Below are positions 1 through 11,857 of a DNA stretch of 64,000 nt, piece by piece. This DNA comes from Zopfochytrium polystomum (Eukaryota; Chytridiomycota; Chytridiomycetes; Chytridiales; Chytridiaceae). Below the pieces are notes generated by a model that saw nothing but the letters and a program-made list of their open reading frames with translations, searched no databases and was not told the origin of the DNA. The stretch's first letter is position 1. Every line of letters begins with the position of its first letter. Position numbers and translations under genes: made by a program. The DNA lies in assembly GCA_025765615.1 (NCBI GenBank), contig JAIVFJ010000025.1:186001-250000 (forward strand), read 5' to 3'.

Positions 1-3000
1 TGCGCGTCCCGACACCGTGGTGCGGGCCGGCGCCGTCCGGTGGAGTCATGGCACCCCCCGCCGCCGCCGCCGCCGCCGCCGCCGAGCCAGCTGACGACGG
101 GGACGCTCCAAACGCCTCCGCCTTTGCGGCAGCAACGAGGGGTAGGAACTCTGCAATGGCGTCGCGCGCGACGGCGTCAAGGAACACCCAGTCGCGCGAG
201 CGCACGCTCGTGAGCAAGCCGGCAAAGACGGCGCCGAGCTTACGAGCGCCGGCGAGCACACGAAGGGCTTCGGCGTACTCGTCGAGGTACGCCGCAACCT
301 CGCTCGCGCGGGGGAGGAGCGGCGTCGCTGGATGAGTTTGCGACCGTGCGAGGACTGCTTGAGCTGATGGGGCTGCCGCGGCGGGTACTGATGTTGCGTC
401 GGTCGACGCGGCGACGGAGCAGGCAACGTCGACGAGCAGGAGGAGCGCAGCGCACTGGCCTGCGCCAAAGACAAAGAGGGTCGGGAGCGCGAGGAGAGAG
501 GAGTTTGTGGAGCGGATGACGGAGAAGAGAGCTGCAAGCGAGGCGGCGGCAGCGATTCCAGCGTCTAGCGCGGCGCGATACGGCAGTCCAGACACTTTGG
601 CGGCTTCAGCCGCATACGCGGGGTCACCAGGGTCTTTTGCTGCTGCCGCAGTTGTGGTGAGTAGCTTTACTGTCCGGCGACGGGCGAGCAGGGCCCGCAC
701 CCCGGCAGCGGTTCCTGCCAACGCTATGCAGCGATGCCGTCCACCAACTTCGTCGTGCATGGCCTCAAACACCCATGCTGGATCGAGCTGCACCTTGTAC
801 TGGGCAGGCAGAGAAGCCTCCCACATGTTGAGTGCGGCGTCAAGACGCTGCTCCGCTGCCAGAGTTACCGCCTCCTGCTCGTTCGCATCGAGACCAGGGA
901 TGGTGGAACTATAGGGAGAAAGCGGGTCGGGTGCAGTGCGGATAAGGTCGAGAGCGTCCACGAGAATATCGCAAAGTATCATATTGTAGGTGCAGATGTT
1001 GTTGACGGGAAGCGGAACAGATACCAAAGGCTCAATGACTGATGGGTCGCGAAGGCTTGTCCATAGGTCCTCGCGGCAGAGTGGCTTTACTGAAGGAGAG
1101 AATCTTATTGTTGACTCTCGCCCAAACATAGCAGAATACGCTTTTGTTTAATTGATTCCATATGTTGGGGTCAAGTGAGCAGTTGATTGGTTAACAAAAG
1201 AACAAGTGCAGAGAAGGGCTCCTTACTTCGATCAAGAAGGTAGCAGGACCACCACAACCTGCGGCGAGACTCCTTTTCGACCCAGCTGCCAGTTTGAAGC
1301 ACTCCGGCCGGTAAATCGTCCGGGTCCACGTTCAGGTTCAAATACATTGCGAATCGGCCTGTCCTGCCGACGTTCTGCCAGATCGCAAATTTGCTTGCGA
1401 TTCCCACTTGATGAGGCAAGTCAAGTCGTGGGTGAGTAACAAAACTGCGTAATCACCCTTCCGCTCCGCTGCAACGCACAAAAACAAGAGTTCGACTTAC
1501 GAGAGGATAAGAACCCAAGAAGGAGCATCGCCTGCAGGCTCTCGAGAGTCGGCTCATCCACGGCCAACGTCGCAAGCCTTCGAGCCTCCGTGTAGTACTT
1601 TGTGGCACACTTTCTGGGAAGTCCCGAGTTGACAGAGAATGCAGCACCTACGGCACAAACGGAGCAACGGAGGAATGGCGAAACATTTTTTAAATCCATC
1701 AAAAACGTTCGCTTGTGGATAAACGAGATAGGGAGTGATTTGATAGCAAAGAAGGAGTCGATCAGTGTGCGCTCTTCGTTGGCGGCGCGTCGGCTTGCGG
1801 CGGAGCTGCTGCGGCCAGAGTGGTACTCTTCGTCGCTGAAGAAGGGTGGCGGAGTGTCGTCGCTAACACTGTTTGCCCCTGAAATTTCGGCAGAGGACGG
1901 GGTCATGCTTGGATCGTCGGTAGGGAGGTCGACACCGAATGAATGGCTGAGAGCAAAATCAAACAGCTTGGCATTCAGACCAGCCAGGTCTGCCGCATCC
2001 TCCGCTCTATCACTGAGTCTGGGAAGCTGGGTGGGTGATGATGTCAAAGATCCTGATTGCGAGCGGAAGGGTTTCGTCCGAAGCGGAATAGACGGAGGTG
2101 ATGCTGAAGCTGCTCTGATTTCCAAATCTTTTGGCCATGAGAGGTCGGGCTGCAGATGGTTGATCATTGGCTGTACAAATTCTTGCGATAAGACCTTCTG
2201 GTGCTGAATCTTCTGTCGTTCTTGCTGCAGTTCGTGGTGTAGCTGTTGCCGCAATTGCTGTTCTTGCTGTTGTGGCTGACTCGTTGGTTGCGGTTGCTGT
2301 TGCTGTTGCTGTTGTTGTTGTTGTTGTTGGAGTTGCTGTTGCTGTTGCTGTAGCGGTTGCTGCTCTTGAAAGTATTGAAGTAGAAGCTGCAAATGTAGTT
2401 GCTGCTGGTCCAGCTGGGTTGGCAGAAAGGGCTGGGCTTGCGGCGGGGAAAAGGGAGTGAGAGGAGTGACGGATGCAGGTGCAGTAAGTGTTCGAAAGAT
2501 TTCATTTTGGAGGATCAGCTGCAATTGCTGCTGCTGCTGCTGCTGCAACAGGTGTTGTTGCTGATCAAGAGGATGGAGCTGCGGAGGTCCCGCTTGAAGC
2601 GGGACGTTTAGTAGCGACGAGTGTTGCTGATGCTCCAAAAGATCGGGCGACAGCAGTTGGAAATGCGAGGACAATATACTGCTCTCGGCAGCGGTGGTAG
2701 GTTGGGCAAACTGCTGCTGCTGGTGGTGCGCCTGCGGCGGCGGCGGCGGCTGCAGTGGCGAGACCATCTGCGGATGTTGCTGCAACTGCAATCGATGCGG
2801 GAAGACGGACTGGTGCTGTTGGAGCTGCTGGAGGGTTGGCGCGGGGGGTACTGTTGGTATTTTGATTCCGTTCACGGCAAGGTTGGCCGGAATGGCAGCA
2901 GCAGCTGCGGAAACGCCGGTGGGGCCGGGGTCGGACGCTACCAGGAACGACTGGTGCTTCGCGGCAGCTACGCGGGGCGGCCGGTCCGGTTGCGTACGTT

Positions 3001-3541
3001 TGCCGAGGAAAACGCACGGCACCGTGGCGCCCCGTTTGAAGCATGTGCCACAAATGGGCCGCACGGCATCGCACTTGACCTTTCGCGACCGGCATGTTTC
3101 GCACGACCATCGCCTGGCCACGTGTGCTGGGAGGGCAGCTGAGGAGGGGGATGGCGGCGCCACGATTGCCGAGCGGGCCGCCGCCGCCGCCGTGGCTGGC
3201 GCTGTCGCGAGATGATCTGCAGCAGAAGAGGACAGTGAAGAGGATCGACCATAGTTGCCAACGGCGCCATCGTCGGCAGCGGATTCGTCCAAGGAGTGCA
3301 CACCAAAGAGCTGACTGCTGTGGACCTCCGCTTCTTCTTCTTCTTCATCTTCTTCCGTTAGCGCAGGGGCTTTGCTGAAGGAGAGAGGATTAGGATGAGA
3401 GTAGCCATCAAAGGCGTGCTGCTGCTGCTGCTGCTGCTGCTGCCGCTGACTCGCGATACTCGGCGGGAGCAAGGAGTGGGACGAGGAGGGCTCCTTGAAG
3501 GAAGACGCCGCTCGCACCGAAGCGAGGGTCTTTGAGGTCAT
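1..3541 (-). CDS. Zn2Cys6 (Gal4-type) fungal transcription factor, 3' end beyond the window
   Basis: Likely nuclear sequence-specific regulator. Three exons fit one open frame: 3541-1501, 1406-1227 and 1089 to the window edge. Introns 1500-1407 (GTAAGT...AG) and 1226-1090 (GTAAGG...CAG) keep phase, giving about 1103 codons before the edge. Residues 147-175 form the zinc cluster with spacing C-x2-C-x6-C-x6-C-x2-C-x8-C (core CETCRSRKVKC). It is preceded by a short polyQ, an acidic run near 62-72 and an Ala/Ser-rich stretch, and followed by about 300 residues of Gln-rich sequence, a plausible activation region. The fungal-specific domain (PF04082 type) starts near residue 588 and crosses both introns, with the typical ESRRRLWWSCYLLDR block in exon 2. 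Start chosen at 3541, the first ATG of the open frame, just below a GA-rich leader. Target genes cannot be inferred. Confidence 0.9.
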
Positions 3542-3876
3542 GCACAGCAGGTTGGCTTAAGCGTGAGAGGGAAAGGGGGGGGGGAAGAGCGGAGATTGAG
3601 AATAGGAAAGGAGGCGCCAATTTTTTTTTTTTTTTTTTCGCAATCCCTTCGTCTTCGTCCACTGCGCAGTTGAGTCGGGGAGGGGAGGAAGCGATGGGTA
3701 GGAGGTCCCCTCGAAGCCGTAGAAGGGCCGCCCTTGGTACTGCTGTCTGGGGTGGGAGTGGGCGATGATTGCGTCGTCGTCGTCGTCGTCTTCGTTCGAA
3801 CAAGAGTGTTCTGCTTCTCTCGGGGGGAATAATTGCACAGAATGAAGAGACGTAGAGAGACAGGAAGAGAGAGAGC

Positions 3877-3930
<54 letters not shown>

Positions 3931-3950
3931 AGAGAGAGAGAGAGAGAGAA

Positions 3951-3986
<36 letters not shown>

Positions 3987-4200
3987 GGCTGTCGGTCCAC
4001 TCCGTGTGTCTGATGGAAGGGTGGCGGGAGAATCGGAGACAGTTTGGAAACAGACAGAAGAGTGAGCGAGACTTAGAGACAGACAGACAGACCTGCGTTC
4101 CGTAACATACACAAAAAGAGAGAGCGAGAGAGGGGCGAGCGAGAGGCTGCAAGACAAAGTGAAAAAGACGATGATTGACGGCGCATCAATCGTTTCTGTT
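3542..4200. repeat. GA-rich microsatellite leader upstream of the Zn2Cys6 gene
   Basis: A T-run at about 3620-3638 is followed by a long imperfect (GA)n tract at about 3866-3983. It lies directly upstream of the divergent start at 3541 and is probably its 5' leader or promoter. Open frames here are Ser/Leu or Arg/Glu repeats made by the microsatellite and are not called as genes. Confidence 0.8.
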
Positions 4201-5760
4201 GGCGACCTTGCCACGCAGTTGCGAAGAAAAAAATACATGTTTTCTGATTTATTTACGTATTTATTATTCAACGTACAAAGAAACAAACATTTAAAATCCT
4301 GAAATTCAGTAAATAAAGACAAATCACATCACGTCCACCGCAAGAAAACAAAACAAACGAAAAAAAAAGGAAAAAGAAACAGAGTCAAAAGATTCGCGCG
4401 TGTGCGTGTGTGAAGGGAGACAACAGCGCACGGGCGACCGAGCCACCGGCCAAGAAAGTGGGTCTGTCTGTCTCGCCGTGGTTGGTGGGAGCTATTGAAA
4501 GCCGGCTCACAGGCAGACGGACAGACAAACAAGACAGACAGCAGAATAGCAGACAGCCAGACAGACAGCACAAAGACTATGTGGCACCAAAACGGAAGCA
4601 GAGGGTCTTTCGAAAATGCGATGCGATGTCAGATTTTTTTGTCATAATTAAATTTTTGTTTTCCACTTCAGAACTTCAGAAGGTGCCGCATTTGGCAGCT
4701 GGCTGGCACTTAAGAGAAAAAGAAGAAAGAGAAAAAAAGAAGCATAATTAATAAAGGAACTCTCGAGGCAAAAATTTTGAACGAAGAATTTCCGACAAAA
4801 CAAGCAAACAACACCTCCCAATCGGGAAGCTTTCAGAATCCGCTCCACGTTTTTTGCAGGATGGAAATCCTACAATTTTGCACGGCAAGTGGAGCAGAGA
4901 GCCTCATCCGACAGCCGGTGCCAATCCGCACTCAACAAATTTTAGATGTCATCAAAGGTTGGATTCGAACGTTTATGACCTCACTCACTCATGATTGAGC
5001 GAGCGAGCATAATAATGCAAGCCACAAGCAGCAGCCACAAGACCACACTACTATCTGTTCCTTTTCTCCCTCATATTTTTCCCCTATTTTTTCCCCTTTT
5101 TTTTTGTTTGGGGGTTACTTTTCTCTTTTTGTTTTGTCGCTCTATTTGTTGTTGCAAGCATGTTTGGTGTAAATATTAATAATAAAAAATTTCTTTCTTT
5201 TGTCGCTCGCTCTCTTGTTGAAAAGAAGAAAAGCCCGCCCTGGTGGCAGCTGCCCAAGCAGCGGGACAAAAGCCCAAACCATGGCCCCCCGCCAGTCAGT
5301 CCCTGTGTGAACGAAAAACCCAACCACCACAATTTTTGAGAAATTCTTGAGACGCGTTTAAGCCTTTGCCTTTGCTTTTCAGGCAGCCGTTCTCCGTTCT
5401 TCTCTTGTGTCTGCGTTGAGAAGATTTCTATGAGCAAGGAGAAAAAAGAGCCAAAAGAGGGACAATGGACCACCTCGGGGGCAAGACTCTGTGTGTGTGT
5501 GTGTGTGGGAGCCTGCTCGATCGGGTGGCAAAGCTGGCGTGGATTGTGGTGGAGAGCTGCTTCAGAGAGCCAGCTTCCACTGGTGGAAAGCTGGACCCCT
5601 GCCGCAGTGTTGCCCCAGCTAAAGTTCAGTTGGCAAGAACAGAACACTGGTCACGTGCAGGGTGAGTGTGCGCCTGGTTATACGTACATAGTACGTACTG
5701 CACATTTTCTATCACCAGGATTTTGGGAGGTAACTCATGAGGAATCTTTTGGGAACTGAC
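4201..5760. other. Intergenic stretch, no gene recognised
   Basis: AT-rich sequence with homopurine and homopyrimidine runs and a (GT)n tract near 5490-5508. No frame longer than about 190 codons, no recognisable domain and no convincing splice pairs were seen. Confidence 0.6.
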
Positions 5761-6174
5761 TGTCTCCAGTCTACTCTGAGTGAGTGAGTGGAAGGAGTGA
5801 ATGAAGTGGAGATGTGTGTTTGTGGGTGGTCCTTCTCCCCAACTTGGAGAGAAAGAGAATAAACTCTGTTATGAATTATTGATACATGATGATGATATAC
5901 ACGCTGTAATGGTTGCTAGGCAAGCATGACTGGCACAGGGTAAAAACCTCTCCTATATTATCTGCGTGAGCAGAGGAGGAGGAAAACTGTTGACACCAGG
6001 TTTCTGTTCCACTTAAAAACTCGGAGTATTTGTCATCAGCGCAAACCAGTGCCCAGGTCTGCATTGGCGGTGTCTCACTCTCCCATGGGCATCGTGAGAA
6101 CGATAACTGACAGTCACAATAGGTTCGGGTCCGTCCGGTGCCTCTTGCTGCTAACCAGTCAGTTCCACCTAACA
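5761..6174 (-). mobile_element. LTR-A copy 1, solo LTR with TSD CTGAC
   Basis: A 414-bp copy of a dispersed repeat that starts TGT...AGTCTACTCTGAG and ends CCTAACA on the + strand. It is flanked by the perfect 5-bp duplication CTGAC (5756-5760 and 6175-6179), so it is a solo LTR left by recombination. Sense strand is taken as minus because the sense end then begins TGTTAGG, like copia-1, and because a copia pol end runs into this LTR in that orientation at 25.6 kb. Confidence 0.88.
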
Positions 6175-6675
6175 CTGACCTTCTCAGATCATTGAAGATA
6201 TTTGTCTTTTGGTAGAATTGTATTTTAAGATTTGAGGAGAGACAGTTGGGTGGTCAGTCGACTCAGGTGAAGAATGACAATTTGCTGTTGTTAAGGATGT
6301 ACATTATGTCTTCGGTGGGTCAATGAATCCGATTACTGTGCATTCAGGTTAAGCCTTTCATGCGATCCCTAGTGCCCCTGGCCCCCTGCTTGGCAAGGAG
6401 TTATCAATCAGTGCTGATATCTCATTGTCAGGGAAATTATCATTTTTCTATTTCTTTGTTCCTTTTTGCAACGTATTTGGGGTGTCTTGGTCTTTGAGAG
6501 ATGCAAACAAATGAATATTCCTTTGAATATTTATATATTCTTGTATCTTGTGTAAAGGCAGATACAACGCTTCAAGACACCTTATGGCTATCGGTGGTGA
6601 TGATGTTGCAACTGATGTACTGAAGTGCGCTGCCAGAGGTGCTGCGAGAGAGTGGTGTTGATGTTGGGATCAATG
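6175..6675. other. Short intergenic stretch between two LTR-A copies
   Basis: AT-rich sequence without a recognisable gene or domain. It separates the solo LTR from a second, internally deleted LTR-A fragment. Confidence 0.5.
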
Positions 6676-6882
6676 ACTCTGAGTGAGTGAGTGGAAGGAG
6701 GGTCCTTCTCCCCAACTTGGAGAGAAAGAGAAAAAGAACTCTGTTATGTATTATTGATACATAATTATGATATGCACACTATAATAGTTGCTAGGCAAGT
6801 GTGACCAGCACAGGGTAAAAACCTCTCCTATAATCTCTTCTTGAGCAGAGGAGGCAGAAAACTGTTAACACTGGGTTCTGTT
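6676..6882 (-). mobile_element. LTR-A copy 2, truncated and internally deleted
   Basis: Begins ACTCTGAGTGAGTGAG and contains the LTR-A core (CCCCAACTTGGAGAGAAAGAG, TTGCTAGGCAAG, CAGCACAGGGTAAAAACC). It lacks the outer TGTGAACAGTCT end, an internal segment after the first 25 bases and roughly the second half. No flanking duplication is visible. Confidence 0.8.
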
Positions 6883-7486
6883 GTCAGGGGAAAATTCGCT
6901 GAGGGTTGTGGGTTGTTGCGATCGTTCCAAATTTTGCTTGCGATGGAGGTGCCAAGGGCACCAAAGCCGCCCTTTCCTCAATTTCTGGATTATTTGGCTG
7001 CTTTGGCAGTGGGGAAGTCGCTGCCAAAGCAGGTTGAAATGCGAGTGTGGATTTGTGTTGGATGACTTCGAGTTTTTTCAGTTTTGTTATTGTTTTTCTC
7101 CCCTTTTTGTTTTCTCCATATCACCTTTTCTCCAAGAAATCGCTTGTGAGAAACAGGTTTAATTGTTTTTTGTCTTCTGATCGGCCTTCGTTTTTAATTA
7201 CAGCAGGATTTTTTAAATAAATAAATACGAAAGAGCTTTTTTTTTCTCACACTGGAGCCTGTGAGGGAATACATATGTCACGTGGTCAAGGTCATATCAC
7301 TGCCAATTTATTTCTTTTTATTTAAAATACAGTGCGGGACAACAAAAATATTCAAATCCAGCAATTTGTAAACTTCGACTGCAAACTACACCTGCACCAA
7401 GGCTTTTTTTGGCCAGATCTCAACGTTACTGCAACCAAACTGGCAAGGAGAATCAAGTAATGTTGAGACTTGTGATGATGCTTGCT
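6883..7486. other. Intergenic stretch, no gene recognised
   Basis: AT-rich, with a T-run near 7236-7246. Short frames exist (for example 6841-7065) but show no family features, and no splice structure could be defended. Confidence 0.5.
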
Positions 7487-7775
7487 GACTTTTTATTATT
7501 TTTTTTACATTGTTCCAGCCCCGAAGGGCCGACGGGAAGAGAAAGCGCCATCAATGGTGAACTGTTATAGACTACATCCAGGTATCACCTTGGCAAACCC
7601 ACCCCATGCACTACGGACTTACAGGGTTGTCAGGCTTCTTCACCACACTACTCCTTGTGATTCAAGACTGTACTCTTTCTTGTTGCCTTCAACAGCTGGT
7701 GTTGTGACTTGAACCCTGGGCCCTTGAGTGATAGATACCCAAACTCCCCATGCTTTCCGGACTAGGCTCTTGTAG
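7487..7775 (-). mobile_element. tRNA-headed SINE with a LINE-type 3' tail
   Basis: On the minus strand this unit has a tRNA-like head: an A-box-like TAGTCCGGAAAG near 7764 and a B-box GGTTCAAGTC (7715-7706) about 49 nt later, a normal pol III spacing. A middle part follows, then a tail of about 138 bp (7648-7511) some 86% identical by eye to the 3' end of the LINE at 30690-30830, then an A-rich end. This is the layout of SINEs mobilised by a partner LINE that recognises the shared tail. The exact 5' end and target duplication could not be fixed. Confidence 0.72.
7518..7529 (-). other. 3'-tail hairpin of the SINE (GCCC-UUCG-GGGC)
   Basis: Read on the minus strand, GCCCTTCGGGGC folds as a 4-bp stem closed by a C(UUCG)G tetraloop. 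The LINE has an 8-bp hairpin at the matching place (30693-30711). In stringent LINE/SINE pairs such a terminal hairpin is bound by the LINE reverse transcriptase. Confidence 0.6.
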
Positions 7776-8072
7776 GAGTATTGCAAAAACCACCAGATTG
7801 GTGGTTGTCAGAATTTGGCATACATAGTAAAAAACGAAAAAAAGACAGAAAAAAATTCTCCCTGCCAAAAAAAAATTGGCACCTTTAATTATAGAATTTT
7901 TTTTTCTTTTGAAACAGAAAGAGAGTCGTATTTTGGACTAGAATGGCCGAGAGAGTGGGGGGTCCTTCTTTGGTATTTTTTGCTGTTTTGTGATTGGGGA
8001 GGGTTGACTTGTCAGGATTCAATTTGTATATTCTTCATGTCCTGCACTGTATTAATATTATTGTTTCCTGAC
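7776..8072. promoter_or_regulatory. Upstream region of the RlmN-like gene
   Basis: T-rich sequence without a clear TATA element. The reading frame is open upstream of 8073, but the extension is hydrophobic and AT-rich, unlike the gene, so it is treated as leader. Confidence 0.4.
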
Positions 8073-10158
8073 ATGGTCGTCAGCGCAAGAGGGTTTTCGT
8101 CAGGGATGTCGCCCTTGTCGCCGTCGTCGTCGTCCAGGGTCAACCATCCCGCCTCGATCCATTCCCTCTCCGCCGTGCGCGAGCTGCTCGACGCACACGC
8201 CATGGCCCCGTCCCACGCCCGTACCGTCCACGCCCACTACGTCAAGTCGCTCTACTACTACTCTGCTGCTGCTGCTGCCGCTGCTGCCGCTGCTGCCGAA
8301 TCCTCTGCAACAACCACCACAATGTCTACAACAAGCACCACCACCACCACCACAACTCAGAACAACAGCAGTACCGACGCCAACGCCGCCAACCCGTCGA
8401 CTCTCCCCCAGCCATTCATACCTTCTTTCACCAACATCCCAAACCTCCCGGAAAGGCTGTACCCGCTCCTCGCCGAGCGATTCACCCCGCTCACCAGCAC
8501 GATCGCAACCCGGCAAGATTCGGAGGACGGTAGCACCACGAAGCTTGGGATCAGGCTGCAGGACGGGGCGATGATTGAGACTGTCATCATGCGGTAATTG
8601 ACTCTTTCTTTTTCTTCAAAATGAATGGATTCGAGTAAGTTGTTGAGGAATTCGTTGCAGCTACAACAAAGGCGAGAGCCGCCGCGGACGAGCTCGCATT
8701 TCGGTTTGCCTTTCTTCGCAGATCGGTTGCAAGATGGCATGCAAATTTTGCGCAACCGGCACGATGGGCCTCCTTGGAAACCTTACCTCGGGGGAGATCG
8801 TTGAGCAGCTCTTGCATGTTGTTTCAGTGCTCAAGCACGAAGCCCAAACAACACAATCCCAATCGGATGCTAGTGCGTCGGGGCAGCCTCCCGCGGACGC
8901 GGACGACGCGCACAGCATCGTGAGTGGCGGAACCGCGGCAGCAGCAGCGACGTACGCGCACGCCAAGCCCCGGCGGTACATTGACAACGTCGTCTTCATG
9001 GGTATGGGCGAGCCGCTTGACAACTACGCCGCGGTGGTGGACGCGATCAAGTTGATGACGGATGGGCAGGGGCTGCGGCTGGACGCGTCAAAGATATGCA
9101 TAAGCACCGTCGGGGTTGTCCCGCGCATCCGCCAGCTGGCGACCGAGCTGCCCGACGTCAAGCTCGCACTATCTCTGCACGCGCCGACGCAGGCACTGCG
9201 GGTGCGCATCGTCCCCACAGCTCGCGCGTACACGGTCGAGCGGCTGATGGAGGCCGTTGACGACGCCGTGCTCCGTCGCGGCAAGCAACTCCTGGTCGAG
9301 TATATTTGCATTAAGGGACTCAACGTGACCGAGGAGGCTGCGCACGCGCTGGGAAGGCTTCTTGCGCCGCGCGGGCCGCTGGTGATTCTAAATCTGATTC
9401 CGTACAACCCGACCGAGGCCGGCGACCTGGCAGTCGTCAGCGGCGATCCTAGCGCTCGATCTTTTGGTGACGGCGACGACGACGACAACGAGGACGGCGG
9501 CCGCAACGACGACGCCGACGTGCGCGGGTTTGAGCGGCCTTCGGAGGCGGAGCTGGACGCTTTCGAGCGTGTGCTGTCTCAAGAGTACGGCGTGCTGACC
9601 AAAGTGCGGCGGACGATGGGGTCGGACATTGCTGGCGCGTGTGGACAGCTTGTCAAGCAAATGGAGGCTGCAGAGAGCAAGGGCCGCGGCAGTGGCGGCG
9701 GCCGAGGCGCCGCCGTCGCTCGACCGTCGGCGGTCGATCTGGAAGATCTCGTTGTAAGGAAGGCGAAAGGGGCCGAGGACGGACCGACGGCGGGGGGATC
9801 CGCACAAGCGGGTGGAGGACTGCGGCGACGGCGCGGGGAAGGCGGCGGTGGTCGGCGAGGCGGCGATAGCGCCGGTGAGCCACCAATGCCGAACGGAACC
9901 TCGGGCGGCGGCGGTGGCGGCGGCGGAAGCGGCGGGGACAGAGGGAAGGACGGCCGACGCGGCAGCGACGATGAGGACGACGACGATGGCGGGGGCGAGT
10001 ACGTGGAAGACGGCAACGACCTGGTGGTGCGCACGGACTGGGGTCGCATCTTGTTTCCGTTCATCCTGCTGCTCGTGATGATGGTACTGGCGATCGGGGT
10101 GGGTCTGTCTGCGCTGTACGCGGTCCGGTCGATTCGAGCAGGCGGGCTTCTTAACTAA
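8073..10158 (+). CDS. RlmN-type radical SAM rRNA/tRNA adenine-C2 methyltransferase with C-terminal membrane segment
   Basis: RlmN enzymes methylate C2 of an adenine in 23S rRNA (A2503 in E. coli) and in some tRNAs through a methyl-cysteine intermediate. Two exons, 8073-8593 and 8661-10158, with a 67-bp intron, give 672 residues. Visible motifs: 4Fe-4S cysteines C197, C201, C204 (GCKMACKFC), the upstream partner C190, GMGEPL, STVG, KLALSLHA, NLIPYNP, and the methyl-carrying C501 in DIAGACGQL. These match E. coli C125/C129/C132, C118 and C355, so the catalytic set is complete. Unusual: a polyAla/Thr insert in the N-terminal domain, an acidic insert after NLIPYNP, a Gly-rich charged tail, and one membrane segment at about 637-662 with only ten residues after it, as in tail-anchored proteins. 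The first 30 residues (MVVSARGFSSG...) could be an organelle-targeting sequence; location is not proven. Confidence 0.9.
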
Positions 10159-10821
10159 GCGTGTGTCTCTTTCTTTTTTTTTTTTTTTTTTTTTTTTTTT
10201 TCACAACCTTGCTCCAAAGGTCTTGGATTCAAACTAGGTAAATTTGATGTTGACACAACATATTTAAATGCAGAAGATACGCGTGTGTGCGCGTATCTGA
10301 GCGATGATGGGCTAGCGAGCGTGCGGGCGAGCGTGTGTGTGATGGTGAGGACGAGTGACGGGGGTGGGGCTGATGAGACGACGATGGATGAGAGCAAACA
10401 CAAATCTTTCTCCTTCTTTTGGATTTTTCTCCTTAAAGTTACTGTAGGTATCGACATTCGAGTTGTGTGTAGAGGGTAACAAAGCGAATCTGGTCGGCTG
10501 GTGGTGGATGAAAGGCGGCCTTTGAGACATTAACGCAGGGGGAAGGAAACTTGTAGTGAGATGAGGCAATGTGTTCCACCCACAAAGCGATGGTTGCGAT
10601 AAGCTCAAAAGCAGAAATCAATTAAAGACGATGATACTCAACTGGAACAACCACGTCTTGCCGCAACCGACCATACCTTCAGCACCTCAGTACCTCGGTC
10701 GAACGGTTTCAAAATCTTCCCGACGCCTCCGCACCGCTTCGCACTTTAGCTCCAACGCTTGCCGCCCTGATAACGAATCGTTAGTTGTGGGTCACTGGAA
10801 TGCCCCCATCAACTGGCTTTG

Positions 10822-10853
<32 letters not shown>

Positions 10854-10991
10854 GATGGTAGCGAGTAACAGGTTGATACAGTTTGTGGAGCTTACTGCAA
10901 GAAGTCGGTGGGGGACCTTCCGGACTTGACTCCAAACTTGCTTCACAATGTTCCACTTATTCAGCGAGGAAAACATAATCAAAATTCAATA

Positions 10992-11040
<49 letters not shown>

Positions 11041-11105
11041 TGTGTGTGTGCGAGTGTGTGTTTGAGTACAAATCCCTGTGTTTCCGATGAAAACCTTTTG
11101 GCATT
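10159..11105. other. Intergenic stretch with microsatellites
   Basis: Contains a 28-nt T-run at 10174-10201, interrupted (CT)n near 10823-10853 and (GT)n at about 10994-11050, the last just upstream of the next start codon. No gene-like frame was recognised. Confidence 0.65.
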
Positions 11106-11808
11106 ATGGCTGCGTCAGCGACTGAGTCGACGGCACCGGCAGGCGGCACTCCGACCACCGCCAGCAGCTCCGCCGTCACCGCCGCTGCGACTGCGACTGC
11201 GACAACGATGATTGCCGCCTTTACCTCCTCCACCTCCACCTCCACCGCTCCTGCAGATGCAGATATTGATCTGCAGGATCAGCAGCATCAGGTCCGCGAT
11301 CGTCGTCAAGAACCCGGGCCGTCTTCGTCGCCGCTATCGCCGCCGCGACTGCCTCTGCTCCCGCAACGGGCCTCCTCCTCGGCGTCCTCGTCCTCGTCCG
11401 CTGCCTCATCGTCTTCCTCCTCCTCTTTCGACGACGGAACAACCAGCACTAGCAACAACAACAGCAACAACAACAACAAGAACAACAACGGCAACCGCAA
11501 CAGCAACAGTCACAACAACCGCAACACTAGTGACAACACTAGTGACAACGGGCACCCCGCGGCTTTGAAGCAGCAGCACCCCGACGCCAAGCGCAGAGGT
11601 GTAGAAAAAGGGGTCAGGAAGGCCGGTGACCGGGGTGAGGACGGTGGCAACAACGGCGACAGCGACAGCGAGGACGCGGCGGCGGCGACGCCGACGAAGC
11701 AGCAGCAGCGGTCGCTCGTAGCGCGGCTGGCCGAGGCCGTGCGGTCGCGGGCAGTGAAGGACGATCTCAAGAGTTGAGTCTATAGCATCGCATCTCTCTC
11801 TCTCTCTA

Positions 11809-11857
<49 letters not shown>

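Noticed and set aside
3557..4152. Long Ser/Leu-repeat or Arg/Glu-repeat frames
   Set aside because: Produced by the (GA)n microsatellite in all phases; no coding evidence.
4940..5025. Possible tRNA on the minus strand (GTTCGAATCC)
   Set aside because: The B-box-like word lacks a T-stem, an A-box at proper spacing and an acceptor stem.
10908..11245. Cys/Val- and Thr/His-repeat frames
   Set aside because: Translations of a (GT)n tract upstream of the membrane-protein gene.
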